This document shows positions 21,948-32,915 of a stretch of DNA of 64,000 nucleotides, piece after piece (position 1 is the stretch's first letter; every line of letters begins with the position of its first letter). Source of the DNA: Gymnopilus junonius (Eukaryota > Basidiomycota > Agaricomycetes > Agaricales > Galerinaceae); NCBI GenBank assembly GCA_015501075.1, contig JADNYJ010000001.1:992001-1056000 (forward strand), in the 5' to 3' direction. The translations under genes were made by a program, and so were the position numbers. The notes under the pieces were generated by a model, which had not been told where the DNA came from, ran no database searches, and saw nothing but the letters and a program-made list of their open reading frames with translations.

Positions 21948-24900
21948 ATGTCCAAAGACCGGTTCTCAGACCCAAGGTCCTTCCAAAGGCCTCTCACTAT
22001 GGGCTCTCGACAACTCACAAATTTGCCTACACTCGCCCTTATCTTGTCAATCGTTCTTGCAACTGTTATTGCTGTTGTGGGGACGCATTGGTGGACGTTC
22101 GTCCAGTCTTTTGGTGGGCCTGATTATGGATTTCAATCCTCCTGGCAGTCCGAGTCGGGAAAGCAACAGACTATCGCATTTAATTACACAAAGGAGGATA
22201 TTCTCGCTCGTTGTGCTTCACTGCATACTATACCCAGTCCTCCTGCTAGCTTCCATTCTCGAGATGAATCCGATAGGTTTGAAGAAGGAACAAACGCTAC
22301 TCTGATTCGCAATGCCTTCATTTTCACTGGCAGGGACAATGGTTCAGAGACTATCCGTGGGGACCTCCTCCTCGACCGAGGGATCATAAGAGGAATGGGA
22401 AAGATTTCCAGGCGAATTATTGATAACACTCCAAATCTTACGGTCATCGATGCGAAAGGAGCATGGGTTACACCGGGACTAGGTACCGAGCAGCATATTT
22501 TTCGCTTCTCGCGAGGTAACATTCTACTTTTATAGTCGATATCAACAGTCATCTAGGTGTGGACAGTTTGCCCATCCTCGCAGGCAAGAACTTTGTTGAG
22601 ATGTTTAATTATTGATGGGCTCTAACGCTGAGTCGGTGGCAGGTACTGTGGACTTCAACTCTACAAAGGGGCCTATTTTACCATATTTGAGGATTGCGGA
22701 TGGACTTAACACACATGACGAAGCATATGAGCTTGCGATGGCGGGGGGAGTCACTTCCATACAAGTGCTGCCGGGAAGTAATGCTGTGGGTGAGCCGACA
22801 TGACCCTTCAACAACAATTCGAAGAGGGGTTCACGTGTACTTTAGCCGGCCAGGCATTTATCGTCAAACTTCGCAAAATGAAGGATCGTTCTGCAACATC
22901 CATGATTGTAGATCCCCCGTATAACCTGAAGATACCTGGGTCTCGAGGCGCAGATGGTACATCATTCCGCTGGAGACATATGAAGTGACGGTTTAATCTG
23001 TTTTCTCATAAGTCGTTCACGACCCTGACGGAGATCTATAGGCAAACCTGTGGAGAGGATGTAAGAAGATATGGAAATCGAATGGACAATATGTGGGCTC
23101 TCAGATCTGCGTACAGTGAAGCCATGCAAGTAAAACAGGCTCAAGACGAATATTGTGCCAAAGTAAAGGCCGGTCTTTGGAATGAAGCTGGAGGACCGTT
23201 CCCGGAAAACCTTAGGTGGGAGATGCTCGTTGACGTTCTTCGAGGAAAAGTCAAAGTATATCTCGACGCTGATCTGTTTTCTGCATGCTGAGTCATATGC
23301 ATAGGTATCTAGCCAGTGCTCTGAGGCTGTCGACCTCGATGCCATGGTCCGGGTCAGTCATTAGATAATCCTTCGGGTGTGGAATTTGACATACCACAAT
23401 CAGCTATCCAACGAATTCCAATTTCCTATTGCCGTGATCCAGCAGGGTTCTGAAGCTTGGCTTGTTCCCGATCTTCTCAGGCGAATGTGAGTCTCGTTTT
23501 GAAGTTTTCTTAACCATGTAGTGACAATAACGTCGGTAGGTCAGGTGGCGTTCCCTCCATTGCCATGTTCGCAACTAATCACCGGTGAGTAAAGGACCAA
23601 GTTGGAATGATGCTCATCAAACATCAACGATGATAAAATTTCAGAAACAAACGAGAGACATACCGGGGCTCGGAATTTGCGCCAAGGGTGTTAGCAGAGC
23701 AAGAAATCCCGGTGATGATGACGGTAAGTTATCTGTCCAATTCATAGGCCTATTGCGTATTGCAACGATTGACTCGAGCTTAGACTGCCCATCCTGTTAT
23801 CAATGCACGTTATTTGATGCATGAAGCCCAACAAGCTTACTACTTCGGACTTCCTCCAAATCTCGCTCTTGCATCAGTGAGTTCTACTCCTGCAATAGCT
23901 TTAGGTCTTTCGCACCGTATTGGTATTCTGGAAGAAGGCTCGGACGCAGATGTTGTGATGTGGGACTCTCACCCTCTTCGACTGGGGGCAACCCCGGTGA
24001 AAGTATGGATTGACGGCATCTTACAAATCCCCGTTCCGTCCAAGTCAGGCGAAGAAAACCATATTGTGGTGGGTAAAGGCAAAGAAGGAGAAGAATGGCG
24101 ATATCTGCCAGACCCTCCTAATTGGGATAAAGAAAGGCAGGATTCCATCAGATGGGATGGTCTTCCGCCCTTGGGAGGAAGAAAAGTAGACGATAAAGTG
24201 GTTTTCTCCAACGTTAAAGAGGTCTGGAAGAGGACACAAGATGGTGACATTCAGCAAGCTTTTAAGGCGGGATCCCATGAAATTGAACTTGGCACAGTCG
24301 TCGTTGAGGCTGGGAGGATGACTTGCATTGGTAAATGTGATGATTCACTGTATATGGATGCTGTTATTCTAGATACACACGGTGGATTTATCTCCCCAGG
24401 GCTGATGTCTTTTGGCTCGAGACTAGGCCTAGAAGAGATTACCTCGGAGCCGTCCACCAGCGATGGGGAGAAATATGATGCTTTTAGGAAGGATGTCCCA
24501 AGAATCCTTCATGATGCTGGAGCAGTCGTGCGAGCCGCGGACGCGCTCACTTTCAACACCCGTGATGCACTGTGAGCACTTCTGTGTTCAATGATTGATT
24601 GTCAACTAAGACAATTTCCATAGGACGGCGTATCGAGCGGGAGTGACCCTAGGAACATCATCTTTTGCAAGGCCCATTCATCTTGCTGGGGAAGATGTGC
24701 AAGTTGTCGCTGGGCTATCTGCATCGTTCCGTACCGGCTCATTGCATGCCATGCAAAGGGGCGCCATTGTACAGGATATTGCTGCTCTACACGTCTCGTT
24801 GGGTAAATCGTACCCCACTTTGAAGGGCATCAGCGTCAGCACGCAGATCGCCGGCTTAAGACGATTATTGTATGGTTGGGAGTCAACTGATAAAGAGACA

Positions 24901-25696
24901 GGGGCTTGGTTCAGAAAAGCTGCTGAGGTGAGACCAGTTTCGGGCTCCAAAAGAAGGTTTACTGAACGGTGGAGTAAGGGTGTTATCCCGCTGGTGATTG
25001 AAGTTGAAAGTTTAGATATTATGGCAAATCTTTTGATCTTGAAAATGGACGTTGAGGACAGAATTGGTTCTAGGATGAGGATGGTATTTAGTGGTGCAAC
25101 GGAGTCCCATCTTCTGGCACAGGAAATCGGTATGCCAATTGATCAGAAAACATTTCCTGTTATACTGAGTTATGGCTCGGCCTTATAGCCGATGCTGGTG
25201 TCGGGGTCATCCTCAACCCAACCCGGCCAATCCCACTGGCCTGGGACCAACGGAGAATGTACGTACTATGTTGCCTTCTTCCTCTTCGGAAGTCAGAAGT
25301 AACAAGAATATAGATTACCTGGTCCACCTCTTACAAACGATACAACATTGGTGACATTACTCGAGCACGATGTTATTGTTGGCATTGGCGTCCGAAACGC
25401 ATGGGAAGCTCGAAATACGCGATTTGATGTCCAATGGGTGAGACTACCTCATACGATTCGAAAAGTCAAACATTGAGCCAGACACGTCACAGGCCGTTCT
25501 AGAGTCAAATGGCCGTATTACAGAATACCAGGCCTACGCATTGGTTACAAGAGACCTTGAAAAACTTCTTGGCGTAAGAGGCATTGATGAAGACTCTGGT
25601 GAACTGGCGGTATACGAGGGTGGAAGCATGTTTAATTCATCGAGCAAGGTGGCTGCCATTATTTCACCGATTCGCGGGTTGGTGGATATCTTTTGA
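21948..25696 (+). CDS. Two-domain amidohydrolase-like membrane protein (annotated elsewhere as CE9), probably catalytically dead
   Basis: Fourteen exons: 21948-22482, 22536-22583, 22643-22789, 22846-22984, 23042-23255, 23305-23352, 23404-23486, 23540-23584, 23645-23723, 23784-24571, 24624-25129, 25189-25258, 25314-25437, 25493-25696 (1009 aa). One N-terminal membrane segment (LALILSIVLATVIAVVGTHW) suggests a type II orientation. The first amidohydrolase half has GLNTHDEAYELAMAGGVTS, FRWRHMK and LGLSHRIGILEEGSDADVVM. The second, divergent half ends AAIISPIRGLVDIF, the usual family end. The metal-binding positions I expect from the family are all changed: HxH to N182-S-H, His to Gln365 in SQCSEAVD, His-His to Gln390-Gln391, and SDHP to TAHP (A448). 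Intron 2 is GC-AG. Fold identity is strong; inactivity is inferred. Confidence 0.85.
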
Positions 25697-26482
25697 GATG
25701 TGTAGAACACTGCTTTGTAAATGCATTATTCTTGGGTCGCATTATCATACACCAAGTAGGGTAGCGGTACCCCTAACGCCCCTGTTCCTGGAAGCAGCGA
25801 AGCTTATACCGATGCAGCTGATCAAGAAACCTACAAAACTAAATAGAGAAGATGAGGGATGATGGCGGGGCGACATGGTATTACTTACCGAAAGAAAGCG
25901 ATCCTCGAAATAGAACGCTCTTCATGTGGAGAACGCGATGAAGCAAATATTGAACGTAGAACGGCAGGTGTTACTGGAATCCTTCTACTTGAATCAGGTT
26001 GTTGAAAGTCTTTGTAGACAGGCCTTGCCGTCGAGGTGGTGGATGCTGAAGACGACATGCTATGCTTATCTAAGCAAATATCCTAAGCCAACCAAAAGCC
26101 AACGGCTTTACATCGGCCCAATCATGTCCGACCTTTCCTCTCACCTCTCTGAGTCTCAGCGCCAATTCAATCTGTCACGAGCCGGCATCCTCCAAATGAA
26201 ATCCTTCGTCTAGGCTTTTTGCTGTACACGAGACCTGACGCAATAATTGGTTTATATACACTGAAAGGCCAAAGCAGAAAGGACACGAATTGTTATTGGT
26301 TCACCAATCACCATCTCAGGCTGCCGCCACTGTTGCCGACATCTGTATGCCCGGGCTTTTTCCCCTGGATCTAGGCTGACCTCGAAGTCGTTCCGTCAAC
26401 ATTTCCAAGTTTGAACATCTAAATTGTTATTTATCATCATACCCCAAGTCATACCTTTCTCAAAATTTCATTGGATATAATA
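25697..26482. other. Unassigned stretch upstream of the Grr1-like gene
   Basis: 786 bp. It contains an open frame at 25926-26213 ending LSRAGILQMKSFV and a second short open frame (PVPGSSEAYTDAADQETYK, about 25781-25847). Neither has a recognised domain, and I could not join them into one model. It may be UTR and promoter sequence or the remnant of a gene. Confidence 0.35.
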
Positions 26483-28009
26483 ATGCTTCTGGACTGTGAA
26501 TCTGAGCCCACAAATTCCTTCCATGAAGATATGATCAGGGTCGTCGATCGTCTACCTGCAGAGGAAGAATACCGCCGTATCCGACATCTCATTCTGCAGC
26601 GACCTGAAATACCGATAACAGATGAGCAGCTTGCTCAAGTGCTTGCCTTTTGTCCACATCTAGAGACCGTGGTCCTAACTGGGGTCCCAGAAACTACTGA
26701 CAGAACAATTGTAACGCTTGCAGAAAAGTCCATCAATCTTGTAGGACTTAATTTGTCTGGCTGCAGTCAAATCACAGACGTAGGAGTTTTGGAGATCACC
26801 AACAAATCTCTTCCACTTCAATGGATTCAATTAAATGGCGTAATCGGGCTCACCGACCCTTCAATTTCTGCCATCGCTAAAACTTGCTCGCGTCTCCTAG
26901 AATGTGAAGTTTCTGACCTTCCCCTGCTGACCCCAGTTGCAGTTCGGGATATATGGTCATTTTCCAGGTTAGTCTAGAGCGAAGAAACACTTATTCCCCA
27001 AGTTTGACCGCCTTACCCCCTTTTAGAAAGTTGAGAACCTTTCGATTGGCCAATAACCCACTCCTGACAGACAGGGCTTTCCCATCAGCTGCTGCATATG
27101 CTCCTACGGTATCGGAAGACGACAAACCGTTACCTCACAGGCCCACTACGTGGTTAGAGAAACTTCCTCCCTTAATATTACGACACACTGCAGACAATTT
27201 ACGCCTGCTAGACTTGAGCCACTGCGAAATCACTGACGATGCGATCGAGGGTATTGTCAGACATGCCCCTAGGATACAGACGTTCATCCTAACAGGCTGC
27301 TCATTGCTTACGGATAAATCACTGGGAAGCATCTCTACACTTGGAGATCACCTCGACGTTCTCATGCTGGCCCACGTCTCTAACATCACGGATCGTGGAC
27401 TAGTCAACCTTGCGCGTTCTTGTAGTAATCTAAGATGTATAGACGTGGGATGTGAGTTCTTGATCTGTACTTAATGTACGGCTCAAACTAATTTGTTACC
27501 TCGAGTCTGCCGCAACTTGACCGATTTATCCGTCTTTGAATTGGCCAGCCTATCTAGTCTCCGACGACTAAGCCTTGTGCGAGTGCACAAACTTACTGAC
27601 ATTGGAATCTTTTCCCTCGCGGAGCATGCGATTGGGTTGGAACGTCTTCATCTCTCGTATTGCGACCATCTCTCTCTAGATGCGATACATGCGCTCCTTC
27701 GAAGGCTTGAGCGTTTACAACACCTCAGCGCCACAGGGATACCCTCGTTTCGGAGAACAGGAGTGAACCGGTTTTCGGAACCAACCCCTGCAGTAAGCTA
27801 CCAGCGCATGGCATAAGGGTGCTCGTTTTCTGAATGTTTCCCACACAGAACTTTGACCCAATCAACAAGCCGCGTTTTGCGTATTCAGCGGGGAGAACGT
27901 TGCACGACTAAGACGCTTTCTGGACAAGGAAGATAAACGTCGGCGCGAAGCCGAAGCAAGGAACGTTCCTTTCATTATGCGTTCGGACGATAAGATGGAC
28001 CTCTACTAA
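26483..28009 (+). CDS. Grr1-like leucine-rich-repeat protein without F-box (apparent frameshift near its end)
   Basis: Paralogue of the GRR1 gene at 3370. Exons are 26483-26967, 27027-27451, 27506-27792 and 27849 onward. The LRRs are of the same type (LNLSGCSQITDVGVLEITN, FILTGCSLLTDKSLGSI, LVRVHKLTDIGIFSLAEHA), and two introns fall at the same place and phase as in GRR1. The F-box and the Ser-rich tail are absent; the model starts directly before the first repeats. In exon 4 the written frame stops at 27911 after SAGRTLHD. The GRR1-like end (QAAFCVFSGENVARLRRF, ending DDKMDLY) continues in another frame to a stop at 28009. One missing C in the run at 27857-27859 explains this. It could be a decoy or adaptor, or a decaying copy. 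Confidence 0.75.
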
Positions 28010-28810
28010 ACGTGTTTTGAGGATTATCATTCACCTCCTTCGGTGTTGCATCGGTTGTTGGCCATTTGCAGCCTATCCAGGATCAAGGTTCGACCAGAAG
28101 ATTTTAAAATTATATCTTATCGCTTGTATTAGATACCCGTCAGACATCGTTTACTGCCAAGCCTTCTGATAGTCAGAAGATGTGAAGTGAGCATAATCTC
28201 GTTGGCGCGTAAAGGCGGCGCACACCTGGCCAAAGTGCAGTCGTAGGATCATGTCGGAAAAACACGTGCGAGTGGGAACAAAGTCAAGTCTTAGACGCGC
28301 GCCAATCTGAAATGATCTTTAAAAGGAAATTGGAGGGACGCAGAGGACCCCTGAAAGCTGGGTCGTTGTGTGCTCAGGCAGATGATCTCCTCGCTAACTG
28401 GACAGAGGAGATCGGAAGCGGCCTACTTTAGAAGGATGTGGAGGGACGGACCGAAAGTGACGGAAGCAAATTTTAATATATTATTTATCTCCGCGAAGCG
28501 TGATTTAGATCGGGGCGATTTAGACTTTTATTTCTTTTTCTTTTTCTTATTTATACAGCGCTCTCTCAGACCTGCCAGCTGGGTGCCCGTCTGTTTATTT
28601 CCGTCCACGGCGGGGTCGGTCATCACCGTCTCTCCCGTTGACCACCATTGCTGGTCGTCGTGCTCATTCCTTATTATCATAGCCCACCAGCCTTGTAAGT
28701 CGACTCCCGCCTTGTATGACTCGAAATGCACCCATAGGTCCCCCTATTCTCATCTTTTCACTGCAGCCTCCAAGTCTGCAGCATCGCTATTTATTTCCGT
28801 CTTTCTCGCC
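28010..28810. other. Promoter and 5' leader region of the first RhoGEF
   Basis: 801 bp. The open frame of the RhoGEF extends upstream through part of it (from 28370), but that part is compositionally non-coding and includes a pyrimidine-rich tract (28530-28560), so I treat it as 5' UTR. No other element is recognised. Confidence 0.45.
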
Positions 28811-31800
28811 ATGCAAGTCATGCCAACCGCGTTTCTCATCGACCCTCCGCGATCCTCGCCAGACATATCGGCGACGTCACTCACATCTCCACTGCTCTTT
28901 CGGCGACCCCCCGAAACTTTGCAAAAGCCACCTTTGATACCACCCAAAGTTCGGACAGGTTCTACCGGTCTGTCAACTTTATGCCTGCCGTTAGATTCCA
29001 CGACCATTGCACCTTCTCCCAAGAGACTAAATATATGCGGCTTTTCACCTCTTCCGTCGATCATTGCTTCGCCCCTCTGTACGCCTACTTCTAGTCTCTC
29101 TTTCCAGACCCAAAACGAGGTTCCAAGTACAAGGGACCACTCGGCAGGCTCGTCGTCGAGAGTGTTTTATCCCCCTACTCCCCCTACCTGGATCGCCACG
29201 CCTCCTACCCCGCCATCTAAAACAATGCGCCGATCGAACACCATATCGGCGCGTCGTTCAACTTTCAATGTGGTACCACCCTCAACCTCATTTCCTGCCT
29301 CGGTGCCGATGCCCCTTCTGGCGAATGTATATGGTGACAGGGTTCTAAAGCGTTCTACCTCGGACCCAACGCTTTCACCCCGTCTTCCAGTATTTCCAGT
29401 CTTCACAAGTTTTATGGGTGAAGACATCGCTCAAAGCCCGGAGGCGATATCTGCCAACCCATTTGATGCCACCTTTTCTCTGAATGGCGGAGTCGACGGG
29501 CCGGACCTTCTTTTCCGCGTCGCTGATGATGCTGAGGAGCCCAGTCCCGAGGGAAGCTGGAGCGATCACGATAGCATTGAAGACGTCTTAGATGCAGAGA
29601 GGAACAAGGATGCTCTGCGGAAGTATCATGCTCTCAAAGAGCTTCTTGCCACCGAACTCGGCTATCTCACGGACTTGAAAGCAATGGTAACGGTGAGGCT
29701 TGTGGTCTTTATATCGACCCAAATCTCTTATATTCCGATTTTGTAAGGTTTATCTTCGAAATCTGCCGACCTTGGCTGTCAAACCTCTTATCACCGGTGC
29801 AACTTTTAGTCGTTCCTCCGCGTCTTTCGCGTCAGGACCGTGGGTGCCTTCTTACACGCAACTTCAGGCTGCAGCATTATCTTCATCGTACACTTTGACA
29901 GAGACCCAGAACTCTCATGTGAAGGAAGTATCCGCAAAGCCGCGTTTTATTTTCAGTGATGCAGATATAGAATTCCTCGCCAGAAATGGCGAAGAGATCT
30001 TACAGCTTCATGAACATTTCATCAGGGAACTCCGCATTATCCTGGAGCCCTTGGGCTTTACAATGGAGCCACTTCGGGATGATGGCGAATACACGCATCT
30101 GGACAATCTAGATGCTGCTATTCGTGCCGTTTCAGCCAAGTTCGCAACTGAGGTGTGTGTAATCCCCATCTCTACTAACGTTTATTTATCCACGTTCCAA
30201 TGCAGGCTTCACGTTTTAATGCCTATCAGTCCTTTTGCGCCGGGCATTCAGAAGCTTTGGATATCATCAGGAAAGCTTACCAGCAGTTTCCGCTCGAGCT
30301 AGATTCTTTTGAACAACGATGCGCGACCATGGTTTCTGAAATGAAGGAGGAAGGATTAAAGCCTACCGTGTCGGAACCCCGATCTGATTCGCGTCGTGGT
30401 TTAGAACCTATTGCAGCTGAGATTTCCAATATCGATGAACGCAAAAGGGCAAAGTCATCTTCTTCTCTGGATGGTGCTGTTCGCACTCTCCGTCGTCGTT
30501 CGAGCAATCTAATAGTCAAAGAGCCAGTAGCCGCTGCTTCTGAACTCAAGCGTGAAAAAAGTACGCCGCGTATCGCGTTCACGGATTACTTGATCAAACC
30601 TATTCAGCGAGTTTGCAAGTATCCTCTTCTTCTGGATCAACTACTCCCTTCCAAGGCCGTCCGAGTGCTTTCACAAACTGACACGAGATCTGATGTCGAT
30701 GTCGTTGTCGAGAGTGCAGCACAGGCCATGAGGCATGTTGCTGCGTCTGTAGATGAAGCGCGTCGTCGGCAAGATATCGCCACTCAATCTGCCCTTATCT
30801 CCTCGCGCATTTACTTATCATCATCGAGTTCTGGCTCCAGTTCTCCCTCCGTCCAAACGCTCTCAGCGGAATTCTTGGCTTCGCTTGGGAATTGTCTGCT
30901 TGCCGGTTCTTTAGACAGCATGTACTACCGCCCCGACCGTCCATTAAACCAAATGTCCACTATCAAAGCAAAATATTACGGGGCATTTTTATACCCAGGG
31001 GGGTATCTCATCTTGGTCAAGGTATCAAAAGGGCGAAAATACGAGGCCAAGCACTGGTTTTCATTGGCCGATTTCGAGATTGATGATGAAGGCTGTAAGT
31101 TGCCGTCTTCTTTATCAGACTATAAGCAATTCATTCTCTTTCCCCGTTTGCAGCTCTGCTGCCTTGTTCTTTTAAGCTTTCATACGGCGAACAACATTTT
31201 GAATTGGCGGCAGCGAGTCAACGCGAAAAAGAAACATGGCTCAGTTCCATCAGAGAGTCTCTTTCACATTCCACAACGTGGGTTCATGAGCCTTTAGCGA
31301 GCTTTAAATTTGACGAGAAAGGTGAACTTCTTCCTGAACTGGAAGAGGTCCAAGGCGAACCTCCGCTGACTGGGCTGGCCACCATTCGGTCCATTCCCGA
31401 ATTGAGCCACACGTCGGACGCAGAAATTCCAGAACCGTTCTTCGCCTCCCTTCGTGGCAATGGAAAATCGAAGAAGAAAAGAGTAGGATATGAGATTCCT
31501 CCCCATCCAAGGCCTGAGATTCCTCCTCCACCCAGTCGCAGATCCTCCGCTCAATCGGTGAAGGCGATATTCTCACCAATGACCTCCGATCCTGAAACGC
31601 TGCTCATCAGGCGATCGTCGCCCACAGCTCGCCTTCAAGTTGATCAAGAGCTGCAGGATGTTATGTCCCGCACCATCTCGACGTCGAGATCGTATGCTTC
31701 CACTCACGAGCTTGAGTTGTTCCAGGTTCCAAAGACCTCGAAATCAAGCTTCTCCAAGCCAAATTCAGGAATAAGCATGCCGCGTCTATCAAAGCATGAG

Positions 31801-32370
31801 AGCGTCCGTGTTCCCAGGCGACGCACTACTGAAGGCCTGGAAAGCTCAATAAATAGACGGGCTGCGCCCTTGAAGTCGTCTGGCAGCCGCCGCGCGAAAT
31901 CCAAGAAATTGAGCATCACATCAATAGACTCCAACTACACCTCTGCGTCTATGGAGTCCGCTGATTTTGCTCATCCTTCTTCTTCTCAGTCGTCATCGCG
32001 TTCTGCATCGCTTCGTACAACATCAACGGGACTATCCTCAATTCCTTTGCCTTCTCTTTCACCAAATACGGAATTGTCACCATTGAAGACGCGCTCATTC
32101 GTCCGAAATGTTAAAGGCATATTCCAGCTTCGGCCTGTCTCCCCAAATGCTGTTGTTGAGAATGGTAATGTCAGTCAACCTTTCGGTATATCCTTTGTGT
32201 CTCCAGAACAGGAGGCCGATTCTCAGGGCATGTTACAACGCTGGACAAGAGATTCTTTTCGCCGGCGAACTAGGAGCGTGCCCGATGAACCAGATAAACG
32301 TTCTGTTGCCTTCGACGAACATCAACCATATACCATTACCACGTCTAGGACAAATCTTCCTTTGCCGTAA
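28811..32370 (+). CDS. Rho guanine-nucleotide exchange factor (DH-PH domain)
   Basis: Activates a Rho-family GTPase, hence polarity, actin or wall synthesis. Exons are 28811-29692, 29748-30152, 30206-31094 and 31154-32370 (3393 nt, 1130 aa). The N-terminal 260 residues are Pro/Ser-rich. The Dbl-homology domain runs from about 270 (KYHALKELLATELGYLTDLK) to about 610 and includes the hallmark helix DYLIKPIQRVCKYPLLLDQL. It carries a long insertion of charged residues before that helix. A PH-like domain follows (YGAFLYPGGYLILVKVSKGR, HWFSLADFEI, FELAAASQREKETWLSSI). The C-terminal 350 residues are Ser-rich and basic. The start is ATG 28811, after which Pro-rich coding begins. Convergent with another RhoGEF at 32916-37356. 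Confidence 0.9.
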
Positions 32371-32915
32371 TCCAAACAAGAGTACCACATACTCCATTGT
32401 TCCAACACACCATCAACATAGATACCATGACCCAGACTTAATGTGTACACTAAGATTCGTCCTTGCATTTTCCCTTTCCTTGTATCAATTTTGCACTTGT
32501 AAGATAGCCAGCCATACCCTTCACAACCACACGTCACCTCGTTCTTGTCCTAATTATTCCGGCCGAGTATCGAGTATCATTGCATTATCGAATAATTTAC
32601 AATTTAGTCAAATGCAAGCTTCCTACAACAACTCATGAGAAATGGAGGTGTATAGTGCGTAGGAGTAAGAATACAGTAACAATCAAACAAATAGTAACAT
32701 ATGCGATACAATAAGTGACAGATGATGATAGATGAGTGCGTCCATTTGCTGACATGATCGCCCGGATCAAATGCCGTCCACTAAAGCGGGAAAAATGACG
32801 TTGCATGAAATCGAAAATTTTTAAGATATAAGTCCATTAGCTCGTAAGAGATCTCCCCATCTTGGAAGGTGGATGTTAGAATATCGGATAGATGCAAGTA
32901 TGGCGCGAAGACGAC
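32371..32915. other. Convergent intergenic stretch between two RhoGEF genes
   Basis: 545 bp holding the 3' ends of both RhoGEF genes. AT-rich toward the right side. No repeat or RNA gene was recognised. Confidence 0.5.
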
